DNA of 20,319 bases from Carex sylvatica (GCA_964058845.1 CAXKVR010000311.1:1-20319), one strand, 5' to 3'. Counted from the first letter of the stretch, positions 8,613-18,985 are shown. The notes: generated by a model not told the origin, from the letters alone. A program made the numbers and translations.

Positions 8613-8799
8613 CACTACAACAAAATGAGGCGGTATGAAAAAAATTTCTTCTGCGTCAAACTCAAACAAGTTAAATTATTTATTAGTCGAGGCAATAGTG
8701 ACAAATTCATATTTGGAGTAAGGCTAAAAAAATTTGTATTTTAACTATTTTCAGATATAATACGAAAATTATTTGAAATTAGTTCATTTTGTCGTAATG
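8613..8799. mobile_element. Miniature CACTA (En/Spm-type) derivative
   Basis: Starts CACTACAACAAAATGAG, close to the plant CACTA terminal motif CACTACAAGAAAA. It ends so that the inverted right terminus is CATTACGACAAAATGAA (14 of the first 16 identical). It is 187 bp long, with internal GCGGTATG and AGTCGAGGCAATAGTG of subterminal-repeat flavour. No clean 3-bp duplication is visible (ATA versus CAT), and there is no coding capacity. Confidence 0.55.
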
Positions 8800-9553
8800 C
8801 ATACAAACATATCATAATTATGAAGAAATTAATAAAGAAAAAAAATTGAGAAAAGTTTGAAAATTATTCAGCAATTATTCACAAATAAATTGTAAAATTC
8901 ATCAAATTTCGTAAATAAACGGATAAATAATCGTAGCACAGTTCTTTCATGACAAGGCAAGTGTTCTAGATCACATGCTGTGGCCTGTGTCCTCTACTAT
9001 AACTATTTGTGTGATGTAATTATCTTTTAAAAAATTAGCACGATATAGCACGTGAATTGGTCCGTTCACGACATGTAACGTGGCCATACAAATTACGTGT
9101 GATCAAGATTATTAGATCTTTATCGAATAGTAGATCTTAAATAAACTAACTTCTATTACAAAAATAAATTTGAAAACGACATGTGTGGTCATGTTACCAG
9201 TCACATTTGAAAGGACATATATGATCACAACGTAACTAACATGTTATGACCGTTTCTTCAAATTTAATTGCAATACGAAAAAACACATTAAAATCTGACT
9301 TAATCACTATACAATACATGGCCCAATTAATAATAAAATGTAACTGATCGGCACCGCTCCCCATATATTTACATCCCTTATCTGCCGTCAATTTTTACAA
9401 GGGACGTAGTCACGTAGAGGTTGTGCTCTTAGAACTTTTCTCTTCTTGAAGACTCATGTTTCCAGGCTTTCCGTTTAAATTAGCTCCTGTTCAATTTTGG
9501 GTGCAAATTGCAAAGGTGTCTTTGTCTTTTGATCCGAATGCTCAAAAGTATAT
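8800..9553. other. Intergenic, partly self-complementary at about 9040-9250
   Basis: Short inverted motifs (ACGTGTGATC near 9105 versus GATCACAACGT near 9224; CATGTTAC/TAACATG variants; AGATCT pairs) hint at an eroded foldback. I could not define its termini. No gene is supportable. Confidence 0.3.
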
Positions 9554-9878
9554 GGGTGTGTTTGAATGCACTCTAGAATAGCTAGAATAATTATTATTTG
9601 AGAATAATAGATGAGAATAGTGATTTTTGGAAGAGTGCGAGAATTGTGTTGATTTGGTGCTATTCAGAATAGCGAAAATATTGTTTGGATTGAATATTTA
9701 GAATAGCGATGAAGGGATTGAACATTTGAGAGAGCACCAATTGCTATTCTTACTTTTTGTAGGAATAACGAGAATAGCGAGAACAACGCTATTCTCGTTG
9801 TTCCGAATAGCAATTGTGTATGTTTGGATGGATCAAAACATTCTTGCTATTCTCGCTATTCTCAGTACATCCATACCC
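9554..9878. mobile_element. MITE with AATAGC-rich arms and a long internal hairpin
   Basis: Termini GGGTGTGTTTGAATGCACT and, inverted, GGGTATGGATGTACT continue into GAATAGC motifs. GAATAGC/GCTATTC recurs about ten times. A central hairpin pairs 9738-9749 with 9805-9816 (12 of 12) and 9762-9779 with 9787-9804 (17 of 18), with a 7-nt loop and a 12-nt bulge on one side. The flanks share TATAT. It is hAT- or PIF-like from its GGG(T)GTGTTTG start; the class is not proven. Confidence 0.65.
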
Positions 9879-9920
9879 TATATATTTTTGGTCAAAGTTC
9901 ATTCTTATATGAGCAAAGTT

Positions 9921-10312
9921 AGGATGTGATGTATTTACTAAGAGGGTTTGGTGAGCATAACTTCAAAAGTATATCGAATCGACTTCAAATGACGAATCGA
10001 AACTGTTGAAATCCATGTACTTCATGAGTGATGCATGCATATATAAGATTTTAAAATTTTCGAATTTATTTACTGCAAAGTCAAGCGGTCAAAGAAATTA
10101 TGAAAAATAAATATATAAAATAACTTATAAAATGTTCATTTCTTTGACCGTTTACATTGTAACAAATGAATTTGAAACTTTCAAAATTTTACATGTGCAT
10201 CCATCACACATGAAGCATATGGATTTCAACAGTTTGAATTTATCGTTTGTAGCTGATCTAATATATTTTTAAAGTTGTGTTCACCAATTCTTTTGATGAG
10301 CACATCATACCT
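9921..10312. mobile_element. Long-inverted-repeat foldback element, family F1 copy B
   Basis: Arms start AGGATGTGATG (left) and AGGTATGATGTG (right, inverted) and run through TTGGTGARCAYAACTT. The F1 core follows: TCGACTTCAAATGACGAAT, GTTGAAATCCATG and GTGATGCAT. The centre has CAAGCGGTCAAAG facing CTTTGACCG. No convincing target duplication and no coding capacity. Confidence 0.7.
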
Positions 10313-10767
10313 AGCTCTGCTCTCCTAATTTAATGTTTATTAATAAGGTTAAATTGTTTCATACTCTGAATTAATCTAGAAAAAAGGTTACGTGTTACAA
10401 TACATCCACAAGAAAGTTTTGTAGCTGCTTTTCATTTGACCGATTACATATATTATCGTACCTACAAAATCTATACATGATAACATTTTATTTGTTTGAA
10501 TAGCGACAGGACCTCGGTCCGATTTGGTTGATTTGGTTCATAGCCTTATGTGGTTGGCTTTTCCATCTTTTTCTTGAAGGGGAATTCAATTTTGGTACTA
10601 TAAAATAATTGTGCTGTGAGGTTACGACTGGAGAGATTAGTCCAACCCAGGTGGAATATTTTCAGTTGTGTTGACTGGCTAATTCCCATTCAAGATTTGA
10701 ACGTCTCCTCTCCAGTCCGACTAAACTGGAGTTGTTCGATTTCTGGTAGCTAATCTATCACTGAAGT
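10313..10767. other. Intergenic with a short perfect inverted repeat
   Basis: GACTGGAGAG (10626-10635) and CTCTCCAGTC (10708-10717) are perfect inverted copies 72 bp apart. Around 10500-10760 the composition is more balanced than in neighbouring DNA. No gene is recognised. Confidence 0.35.
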
Positions 10768-10895
10768 TTCGGGTGAAGATATTGACGGAGTAGTTTTTGC
10801 TTCATACAGCACACGAGTTATATGCAGTGCCTTTAAATTTTATTGTCTGTGAGCTGCATGAAGAAAAATTAACTCTGTCAATACATTTACCCGAA
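10768..10895. repeat. Near-complete 128-bp hairpin
   Basis: Left arm TTCGGGTGAAGATATTGACG ... TTGCTTCATACAGC pairs with the right arm read inverted, TTCGGGTAAATGTATTGACA ... TTCTTCATGCAGC. The stem is about 45-50 bp with a loop of about 30 nt. Size and mismatch density suit either a miniature foldback transposon or a small-RNA precursor. No target duplication is visible. Confidence 0.55.
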
Positions 10896-11242
10896 GATCA
10901 AGATTTATATTTTTAGGGGGGAAAGCGGTAGATTTTGTCCGGAAGCAAATGTACCTAGAAGCGTTTTTCAATTATTCCTTTTTAAGAAAGTAACCTGTAG
11001 TCTATTTGATTTTTTTATTAATTAACAAAAAAAAGCGTCTTGTAATTATCTTTTTTTTCTACTTTATAATGTTTTCCTTGAAGTTCTCTTTCTATATTAG
11101 TCATACTTATATAAATGTTAGCATCTATTTTAATTAACTTGATAGTGTTGATATGTAAATTATGTATATAAAATAACATGGAGTATTTAGAGATCGCCAA
11201 AAAAATTTAGCAACAAATGAGTTAATGAAATTTATAATTGAC

Positions 11243-13394
11243 TATAACACCCAGTAAATTTTATATTTTATATTTTTTTAAATTATTTTGTACTTAAATG
11301 TGAAATAAGGAAACTTAAAGGTTTGAAATGTAAAAAAGGTAAACTATTGTTATAAAAAAAAGGAGAAAATAAATATTTTGATAAGAATTTTTATTCAATT
11401 ATATGTTCGATTGGAATTCCGACTACGTTGCACTGATTCTAAATAGTCATCGTAACTCGAATTGGATTTATGTACTGATCGCTATAAGTTGGATATTACA
11501 TATTGATTTTTTTTTGAAATACTAAGAGATAATATTTGAATGTTAGAAGTGATATGAGATATATAGATATATGCAAAAAAACAAGTACATTTTTTTTAAG
11601 TAGTTGGACTAATTTGCAATATTTGTAAAACTAAAGAACAATTATGTGAAAATGCAAAATAAAAATAATATATATGGTCACCCTGCTAAGTGTTACAGTC
11701 TCACCTTATTTTACCCTCAATCAAGAGAATGTGTATCCGCTGCTTTTTTAATAAAAAAAATAGCTTGCTGCTCTTTTGTTATCTCTATTTCTTAAAAAAA
11801 GAGGAGAGGGAAAGAGAATTACGTAGGAGAGAGAGGAGGAGGAGAGAAATAGAGAGAATAGCAGAAAAATAGAAGAAATTTGAAGAGCACTGAATCTCGT
11901 TCTCAATTTTGAAATTGATTCAACTTGCACCCATGAGTTAGTTGGATATAAATTCACTAATTTGGACTTATTTCAAACATTGAATCAAAGTGAGACTCAG
12001 AAGAAAATAAGTTTGAACTGGACTTGTATTTTGAAAAATTATAAATTTATATTAGACTTTGAATATTGGATTTTAGAGTTTGAATATTGAATTTGTACTT
12101 TAAGCGTTATTGGTGATTGGAAATTGTTGGACCTTTAATAAAACCGAAACTAATAATATCATGTGAAGTTTGGTAAATTAAGTTTAATAACTAAGGAAAT
12201 AATTAATAGATAAGTCATTAATTATCAATGAATAAGAAACACACACCTGAATTGATTGTTAGTGTATTTATATATTGTTTCGTACTGATAAATTTATAAG
12301 TATTAATCGAGAAAATATTATTATGCTATAGGAATAGATACTGTAGAATGAGACTTGATGGGACTACTCGAAACAACTCATATTCAATGATCGGTCACTC
12401 TATTGTTCTACATTATCAGGTACGAGATTATTGGATTAGTATGAGACTCATTACTAGGAATTAAATCGTAACTTACTATGGATTTAGAATATTTGATTGA
12501 CTGCATTGATTGAACTGTTGCATCATATGCATGACCTAATACAATTGAAACTGAATTACAGGTAAGTTTGTTGACTATCATATTGATATTGTTTATCGAT
12601 TGGTTGATTCTTATTGCAAATGATTGATTAAGACCGCAGTGATTGAATTGAATGAATATTGAATATTGTAATCTTTGAACCTTCATATAGTGGAGAAAAA
12701 TTATTATTATATCGTAAAGTCTAGCTAGCTACTAGACTTTACTCCATGACCCTTATGCGCATATAGTGAATGGCCACAACTAAATTCAGTACTGGTTGGG
12801 TAGGAGATACTGAGTAAATGTAAATTGTGACTGTAAGACTGATGAACTGTGGTAACTGTCTTATCATTGATTTTTTTTTCCGATAATAATAGTATTGTGA
12901 TATTGTTTTTGTATTGGTTATGTTAACAAATTGTCAGGATAGTTAGAACGGTATAATTCCTAACACAACATATACAAGTTATGGTATCTGTGAGTGTTAT
13001 AGACTAGAAATTATAAAGTTAAGAAACCAAACTTTATCAGACTTAGCGATTGTAAAGATTAGGTCCCAAATATTATCAGACTTTATGATTTAAGCATTTT
13101 GACCCAAACCATTTATTCTGATAAGATTCTTAGAGTTCTAATTTATTTATGTAATTATTGTTGTTCAATTGGATATTGTTATTGAGCATTTGCATTCGTC
13201 ATTATGAAATGAACTGTTTGTTTTCTCATGCTGTGATTTCATTTTGAATATGAATTTTCTTCAAATTCAATAATCTGAGTGGCAATCAGTACTGAAAAAT
13301 AATTTATTATTTCTCACTCATTTTTTCTTGTGGGTTACAAGTTCATTATGCAAAGTCAGAGAAACGCTTCTAGATTATAATTGATAGCAGAGTC
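11243..13394 (+). mobile_element. Ty3/gypsy (Tekay/Del-like) 5' LTR with decayed primer-binding site
   Basis: The start, TATAACACCCAGTAAATTTT, resembles the TGTAACACCC...AAATTTT opening of plant Tekay/Del LTRs, followed by the TATTTT...AAATGTG stretch common there. Near the right end, TCTCACTCATTTTTT and TTGTGGGTTACA resemble the CTCAC...GTGGGTTTCAGGT segment near the 3' end of such LTRs. TTGATAGCAGAGTC (13381-13394) then looks like a mutated initiator-Met primer-binding site (TTGGTATCAGAGC). The LTR would be about 2.1 kb. No gag/pol and no second LTR is seen, so this is a remnant. The inner open frames are incidental. The assignment rests on remembered family features, not alignment. Confidence 0.5.
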
Positions 13395-14082
13395 ACCTAA
13401 ATATATAGAATTTGAATTAATTTTATTTGACATGATGTATAGAATATTTCTCTAGCATCATCTATAATAAATATCAAGTAATTCTTGTTAAATAAATTGT
13501 GGCAAAAATAATGGATGTTATTGGCAATGTATAAAAAAGATTCATGTCTTATGTTACATATATTAAATGGTAAATAGACGCCGTAGAATCATTGACTAAA
13601 TTAACTTGCTCACTGAAACAAAATTATGTGATGTTGGGCATCGGACTGAGGTAGAATTTTGAATTATGAGGGTTAATATAAATACAAAACGACTAATTTA
13701 TTTTTTCAAAGAAAAGGTGTGAAGAAAATCTCACAACGAAGAGTTCTAATTGTAAAATTAAAAGGAACATGCATAGTGCATTCTATATTTCAATTTAAAC
13801 AAAAAACAAAAAAAATTAATAAATAAAAAATTGTAGTTAAATAAGGTTGTTTAGAATATTCTTGCACAAACTAACACATATCAAGTTATCAACACACAAT
13901 TGTTAAAGAAAAATGTAATCGATTAATCCCATTCTTTGTGACTGTATCCGCCACACCACACTACATGTATTTTGTTGGTGCGGATCATTTTTTAATGATG
14001 TGGACAATTTTTTATTAAGTGGATGTAATTTGTGCATGGATTTGAATTTTATTAGAAAATTGAATTAAGGTGATATGAAACT
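13395..14082. other. Intergenic, no recognised feature
   Basis: Follows the presumed primer-binding site but shows no gag-like reading frame and no repeat structure. Presumably deleted or degraded retroelement interior, or unrelated DNA. Confidence 0.35.
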
Positions 14083-14492
14083 AGTGTTGTAAAAAGCAAC
14101 CGTTTAGTCTGATTAATCAGCTAATTAGTTGTTAGTAGTGAATATACCGTTACAAATCATTCGTTTTATGTTTATATTGTTAATTACTTGATCATATTTA
14201 TTATTCTTCATTCAACATTTATCCGTTATACTATATTTTGCTTTGTTTTATCAGAGTTCTTTTAAATGACAATTTTATACAATTTTATTAGTTAACAATA
14301 AAATTAAGTTAAATTAAATTTATTTAATAAGTTTAATGAGTTAATTAACAAACTTTAATAACTAAAAGTATATGCACATAACTTTAACAAGAATATAAAA
14401 TTATCTGTAAAATTCTAATTAATCAATTACATATTAATTAATCGTTTGATAATATTCCATTCATTAATCAAACACATACCGTCATTAACACT
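14083..14492. mobile_element. Possible hAT-like non-autonomous element
   Basis: AGTGTTGTAAAAAGCAACCG near the left end, TGATTAATCAGCTAATTAG inside and AACACT at the right end resemble the plant repeat type that starts AGTGTTGTAAAA and carries TTAATCGG-like repeats. The terminal inverted match is short and no 8-bp duplication is found. Low confidence. Confidence 0.3.
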
Positions 14493-14581
14493 GCCTAAAT
14501 CTAAGAATTCTATTGGAAGGTTATAGGGAACAACCAGTTCAAGAGAGCACAATGACTCCATTTTGACCATTTACCAGGACT

Positions 14582-14605
14582 CACGTGCTATTATGCTATC
14601 ACGTG
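14582..14605. promoter_or_regulatory. Two CACGTG (G-box core) motifs 18 bp apart
   Basis: CACGTG at 14582-14587 and 14600-14605, with a TTGGTCAAAG (W-box-like) shortly after. No transcription unit is recognisable nearby, so function is doubtful. Confidence 0.25.
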
Positions 14606-14719
14606 ATAAAAGAGCACTTCAACCCCAAACTTGGTCAAAGTATTTCCACATGATCCGTACACAATAATTTTGACAGGAATTAATTTAAAACTTAAAATGG
14701 GTAGACATGATAGAAATAA

Positions 14720-15061
14720 GAATTTTTTTTTTAGAAATCATGAATAAAAAATTAAAATTTATCAAACTATTGCTTTGATTTTTACAAAAATTATAAGAAC
14801 CGAGATACCATTTCAGTCAGAATTTTTTTTTTTTGGGACCGAGATGTCATTTTGGTCCGAGCCATTTTTACATATTTCGAACAAAAAATGATGTAGATGT
14901 TGAGTAAAACTTGTGAAAACACTTTGGACCGAAATAACATCTCGGTTCCGAAAAAAAAATTCGGACTGAGATGGCATATCGGTTCTTATGATTTTTATAA
15001 AAATTAAAGCAATCAAGTTAGTTTGATAATTTTTTTTATTTATGGTTTCTAAAAAAATTTC
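14720..15061. mobile_element. Mutator-like foldback MITE with perfect 9-bp target duplication
   Basis: TAGAAATAA at 14711-14719 is repeated exactly at 15062-15070. The termini are GAATTTTTTTTTTAGAAATC and, inverted, GAAATTTTTTTAGAAACC, leading into arms of about 150 bp (ATCAAAC, GATTGCTTTRATTTTTA, ATAAGAACCGA). Each arm carries two copies of a near-palindrome of the form ACCGAGATGNCATYTYGGTC. A 9-bp duplication with long inverted repeats is the hallmark of Mutator-type elements. There is no coding capacity. Confidence 0.82.
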
Positions 15062-15543
15062 TAGAAATAAGGGGTGCATTTTTTTTTTTGCTCTTTCCAT
15101 AATTAAAAAGGAGAGTTGTTACAAAAGAACATAACGTAGTATGAGGTGTCGGAAAATGGACGGTAAAAAGGGGGCCATAAAGATATTTTATTAATATTTT
15201 GAAGAAAAAAAATAATTGATTCTTTAATATTTAAAAAAGTCAAAATATAAAATTCTCCAAAACGATGGCTTTTATGGTAAAAAAGAAAAGAAAAGAAGAA
15301 GTCAACTATTGTTTTTTTTTTTCGAGTCTCTATCCATTTATCTTAATAGTACTTTTAGATTAGATTAACACTAGAAGGCAATCAACCGATAAGTTTGGGT
15401 GTGGAGATGGATATGAGATTGTACGATTCTTTTTTCTTTCCTTTTCAATTTAAATATTGACATTTCAAAGTTTAGACGTAAGAATTAAATAAGTTTAGGT
15501 TTGAAGGCAATCAACTCTTTCTTAAGAAAAATGCATTCATAAT
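15062..15543. other. Intergenic, AT-rich, no recognised feature
   Basis: Homopolymer A and T runs and no open frames or repeats that I can define, apart from the right-hand target duplication of the preceding element. Confidence 0.5.
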
Positions 15544-15551
15544 ATATAAAT

Positions 15552-15959
15552 GAGTTTGGCTAGTATAACATCAGTGTCATTTTAGCCTATATAACACCAA
15601 CTCTAAAACCTATCAAATCGACTTCGAACGACTAATTCAAACCGTTCAACTCTATTTACATTATGTGTGATGCGTTTACATACAAAATTTTTATATTTTC
15701 GAGTTATTTTAGTATCAAATCAAGCGGTAAAAATATTGAAAAATTAATGTATTAAAATTAACTTAAAAACTCACATATTTGACCGCTTGACCTAATACTA
15801 AATAAATTTGAAAAGTTATAAATTTTGTATGTTAAACGCACAACTAATGAAGTAGATCGGTATGAACGGTTTGGATTAACCGTTTGAAGTCAATTTGATA
15901 TGCTTTAGAGTTGGTGTTATATAAGTTGAAATGACACTGATGCTATATTAGCCAAACTC
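15552..15959. mobile_element. Long-inverted-repeat foldback element, family F1 copy C, perfect 8-bp target duplication
   Basis: Flanked by ATATAAAT at 15544-15551 and 15960-15967. The termini are GAGTTTGGCTAGTATAACAT and, inverted, GAGTTTGGCTAATATAGCAT. Arms run about 145 bp through CAGTGTCATTT, TATATAACACCAACTCTAAA, TCGACTTCGAACG and AACCGTTCA. The centre has CAAGCGGTAAAAA facing TTTGACCGCTTG. It is the best-preserved member of family F1. The 8-bp duplication is hAT-like, although the termini are not the usual CAGGG type. Confidence 0.85.
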
Positions 15960-15989
15960 ATATAAATACCACATGTATTTGAGTAGTCC

Positions 15990-16295
15990 AAAAAAATTTT
16001 GGGAGGTATTAAATATAAAAAATTTGGTGAACTTATCTCTAAAATTTACTAGATTAATTTTAAACTACGAATTTATAAATGAAAAATTAAATTTATAAGA
16101 TAAATGGATTATAAGTTTGTATGTAAGTGTATAAATTTTGTAAGCACTTACATATAAAATTTATAAATCTTTAATTAATTTAGTATAAAATTCAGCGATA
16201 AAAATTATAAAATATGAATACATTAAAAATAACTTATAATTTTCTTAACTACTAAATTAATTCCAAATAATATAATTTTAGTTTGTATTTAAATT
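15990..16295. mobile_element. Degenerate foldback remnant, family F1 copy D
   Basis: TTGGTGAACTTATCTCTAAA, AATTTTAAACTACGAATT and especially TTAGTATAAAATTCAGCGAT, followed by TACATTAAAAATAACTTA, parallel the centre of copy C in the same order. The right arm is poorly preserved. It lies only 30 bp from copy C. Confidence 0.5.
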
Positions 16296-17464
16296 CAGAC
16301 AAATATTTGTTAAGCTTATAGATGATAGAGCCAAAAATTCATAAGAGATCATATCGGACTATATGAATAAATAAGTTAAGAGGATTATATCAATATTTTT
16401 CTTCTATAGAAAACAAATTTTCAATTCAAATTTTGTGAAAATAATCATCCAAACACCAAACATATTTTATTTTCAAAGAAAATAGAGGAGAAATTAAGAT
16501 ACAAGCCACCACAAAAGAAAACAAAAAAAGGTGCATTTATTTTTCATAACAAAAATGTATGACCAAGAACTAAAAGATATCCACGCAAGCATAAGATATG
16601 GAAGAATAAACAAATACGTAAGCATCAAATAGATATAAACAATTTGTGTGACGATTCATCCCCATCTAAAACCCCACACTGCGCACATTTGTTCTTTGAC
16701 TCTCTTTTGTGGGGTCCATTTGTCAGTTACAAGCCACACCGTTTAGTTTGTGTCCCTCTACCTGCTTGGGAATATTTTGTTTTATGGAGAAACGGATATG
16801 CTCAGAATCAGATCATAAATTAGACCCAAATTTACTGGAATCAAAGAAAATAATTGATATAAAAAGGATCGAATTGAATTTTGTCTAGAGGTTTTGAATA
16901 AATTTTATTCAAAGGAATTGAATTAAGTCGGGTTCAAATTGTGCGATTTACATTGAGATTAGTGTGAAGAATTTAGAATTCAATAAATATAAATAATTCT
17001 GTAAATTTAAAGTGTCCGTGCAAATTTGACACTGGTCAGACAATTTAGATCTGATTTTGGATATGAATTTATCCAAAATTCTTTGGACAAAAATTGTTAC
17101 ATAATTTTTTTTTATTGCGGATAGTAGGCCCACATTTAGGTCACTTTCAAAATAATTTTTACAAGTTATAGCAGATTTTGATTACTTAATTAATGTACCG
17201 TGTATCAAATTGATCACCCAATCCTGATTTGTAGGTTCATGATAAAAAATTTAAAATTTCGCAATTAAATTTAACACAAATAATAATTATTCACAAAAGT
17301 AATTTGGAAAATCAATAATCCTCATGCAATTGTCTTTAGCCATACAAATGATTTTTTTATGAGTATATGTGCGAGAAATATTTTGAAGGTATTAGTTTCG
17401 AAGAATGGAAAAAAATACATAGCTGAATCTCGTTATTCACTATAAATATATAGAATTAATATTT
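16296..17464. other. Intergenic, no supportable gene
   Basis: Mostly AT-rich. A more balanced patch at about 16650-16775 (CCCCACACTGCGCAC, GTGGGGTCC) has no open frame of note. The 61-codon minus frame at 16948-17133 has no domain. Confidence 0.4.
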
Positions 17465-17487
17465 CATATATATATATATATATATAA
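17465..17487. repeat. (AT)n microsatellite
   Basis: About eleven TA/AT units in uninterrupted series. Confidence 0.95.
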
Positions 17488-17566
17488 TTCAATTATGTAG
17501 TTAAGTATTATATATTTGACTCAATATTCTTAGAAATATAGGAATTAAAATTTCATAAATAGTGCC

Positions 17567-17655
17567 ACATTAAATAAAACAAATAAAAGTACAACAAATA
17601 TTTTCTCCGAGAGTATCTACATTAAATAAAATAAATAAAAGTACAACAAATAATT
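17567..17655. repeat. Tandem duplication, 52-bp period
   Basis: ACATTAAATAAAACAAATAA at 17567 recurs at 17619 with one change, and each copy continues into AAGTACAACAAATA. Confidence 0.85.
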
Positions 17656-18064
17656 TTTATTTTTAAAATAAGTATAAAATAAATGTTTCCCAACTATTTC
17701 ATTATCATTAGCTAACTGTTTTCAGTAGTAGTATTAAAAAAAAAACAAGTGTAAATATTTAAATTTTAAATTATTTAATAGTTGACAACTATTTTTAATT
17801 TCTTCATCTAATACGGCGGCTGCCCAATCTTTTTGGGGTTTTGCACTTTTAAACATTATAAATTATAAAGTTATGTTTGTTATCTCTCCACGTGTATAAA
17901 AATATTGGCCATGAGCCATCAACCAAATAACAACCAAAACTAAGCAATTCATTCACGGTCTAACACAGTACACACAAAACGTGCACGTTTCATCGTTGTT
18001 TATTGTTACACTAAATTTTATATAATTTTCCAATTGATTGCTCAAGGAAAATCCCAAAAAAAAA
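17656..18064. other. Intergenic with promoter-like motifs
   Basis: A CACGTG core near 17889 is followed by TATAAAAATATTGG and a CAA-rich stretch, an arrangement like a plant core promoter. The first ATG downstream (in the 18065 repeat) opens only nine codons, so no gene is supported. Confidence 0.3.
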
Positions 18065-18222
18065 AATGGTCTTAGGTAAAGGCAACATCATATGACCATA
18101 ATTTCAACAGTATCAAGTAAATACAAAAAAAAGAGGATGGTTTTAGGTAAAGGCAACATCATATTGACCATAATTTCAAGAGTATTTACTATTTAGTATC
18201 AAATAAATACAGATTTAAACAT
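18065..18222. repeat. Tandem duplication, 72-bp unit
   Basis: ATGGTCTTAGGTAAAGGCAA (18065) recurs as ATGGTTTTAGGTAAAGGCAA (18137), each followed by CATCATAT..GACCATAATTTCAA. The second copy has an extra TTTACTATTTAG-like insertion of about 12 bp. Confidence 0.85.
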
Positions 18223-18316
18223 TTAGTAATTAGAAAGGATATAATTTAGGCAAGACCCTGAAAATTGTAGAATATTTAGAGAGGCCCTCTAATTTTCTCT
18301 TAGTGACAACTGTGGA

Positions 18317-18661
18317 TAGGGGTGAAAACGAAGTGGATATGGAGTAGATAGTGGTGAAATCATATTCATATCCCTTTTTATTTTCCGAATACAGATACGG
18401 GTCTAACAAAATTGAATATTTATTAAAATAATATAAAAATATTAAACTTCGTAGTATTTATCTAATTATAATGGTGAATAATATAAATTTTTCATAATAT
18501 TAATTAAAATATATGGTATATATCTATTATTCGGATACGAATAATTGAAACGTAAAACCATATCAGTATCCTTATCCACACAAATATTTAAATATCGAAT
18601 ATCCACATTCAAATACTAATCGAATATAAATAAGATATTATCCATACCGTTTTCACCCCTA
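18317..18661. mobile_element. hAT-like MITE
   Basis: Terminal inverted repeats TAGGGGTGAAAACG ... CGTTTTCACCCCTA. Flanking octamers ACTGTGGA and ACAATGGA (6 of 8 identical) fit an aged 8-bp hAT target duplication. The interior is AT-rich with repeated ATTCGGATA/TATCCGAAT-type motifs. 345 bp, no coding capacity. Confidence 0.72.
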
Positions 18662-18848
18662 ACAATGGACCAAGAGGAGCTTGATTGATGTGATCTACCG
18701 GTGAAGCTTTGAAGCAACAAAACATAAGTCTCCGTACTTGGCAATAAAAAAAAATGTGTATGCAATAGTTAGAAATGTTATGACTGGATTTTGCTTTTCT
18801 ATAAAAAAAAATGCATATTTAATTTCGTAAATAGGGAATTTCAGATAA
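18662..18848. other. Spacer between elements
   Basis: Short intergenic stretch with an A-rich run and no recognised feature. Confidence 0.4.
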
Positions 18849-18985
18849 TCGGTTCGGTTTAAATTAAAGTAAAATAGTCAAACTAAATATTTTTTCGGTT
18901 TTTAAAAATCCAACCATACCAACCATATAACAACCTAACTTTTTAAATCGAATTAAATTTCAGTTTATTCGATTGAACCAAATAA
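18849..18985. repeat. GGTTCGGTTT-type dispersed repeat
   Basis: ATCGGTTCGGTTTAAA on the left, TTTTCGGTTTTTAAAA inside and ATTCGATTGAACCAAAT at the right (partly inverted) match the style of common plant GGTTCGGTTT repeats. The boundaries are approximate. Confidence 0.45.

Noticed and set aside
11690..12686. Several short frames of 60-92 codons on both strands
   Set aside because: They lie inside the presumed LTR. One is a purine-rich ERERE low-complexity run and none resembles gag or another protein.
14813..15100. 95-codon minus-strand frame
   Set aside because: Spans the arms of the Mutator-like foldback and encodes only repeat-derived sequence.
17889..18100. Promoter followed by a small peptide gene
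   Set aside because: CACGTG and TATAAAA are suggestive, but the first downstream ATG frame stops after nine codons inside a tandem repeat.
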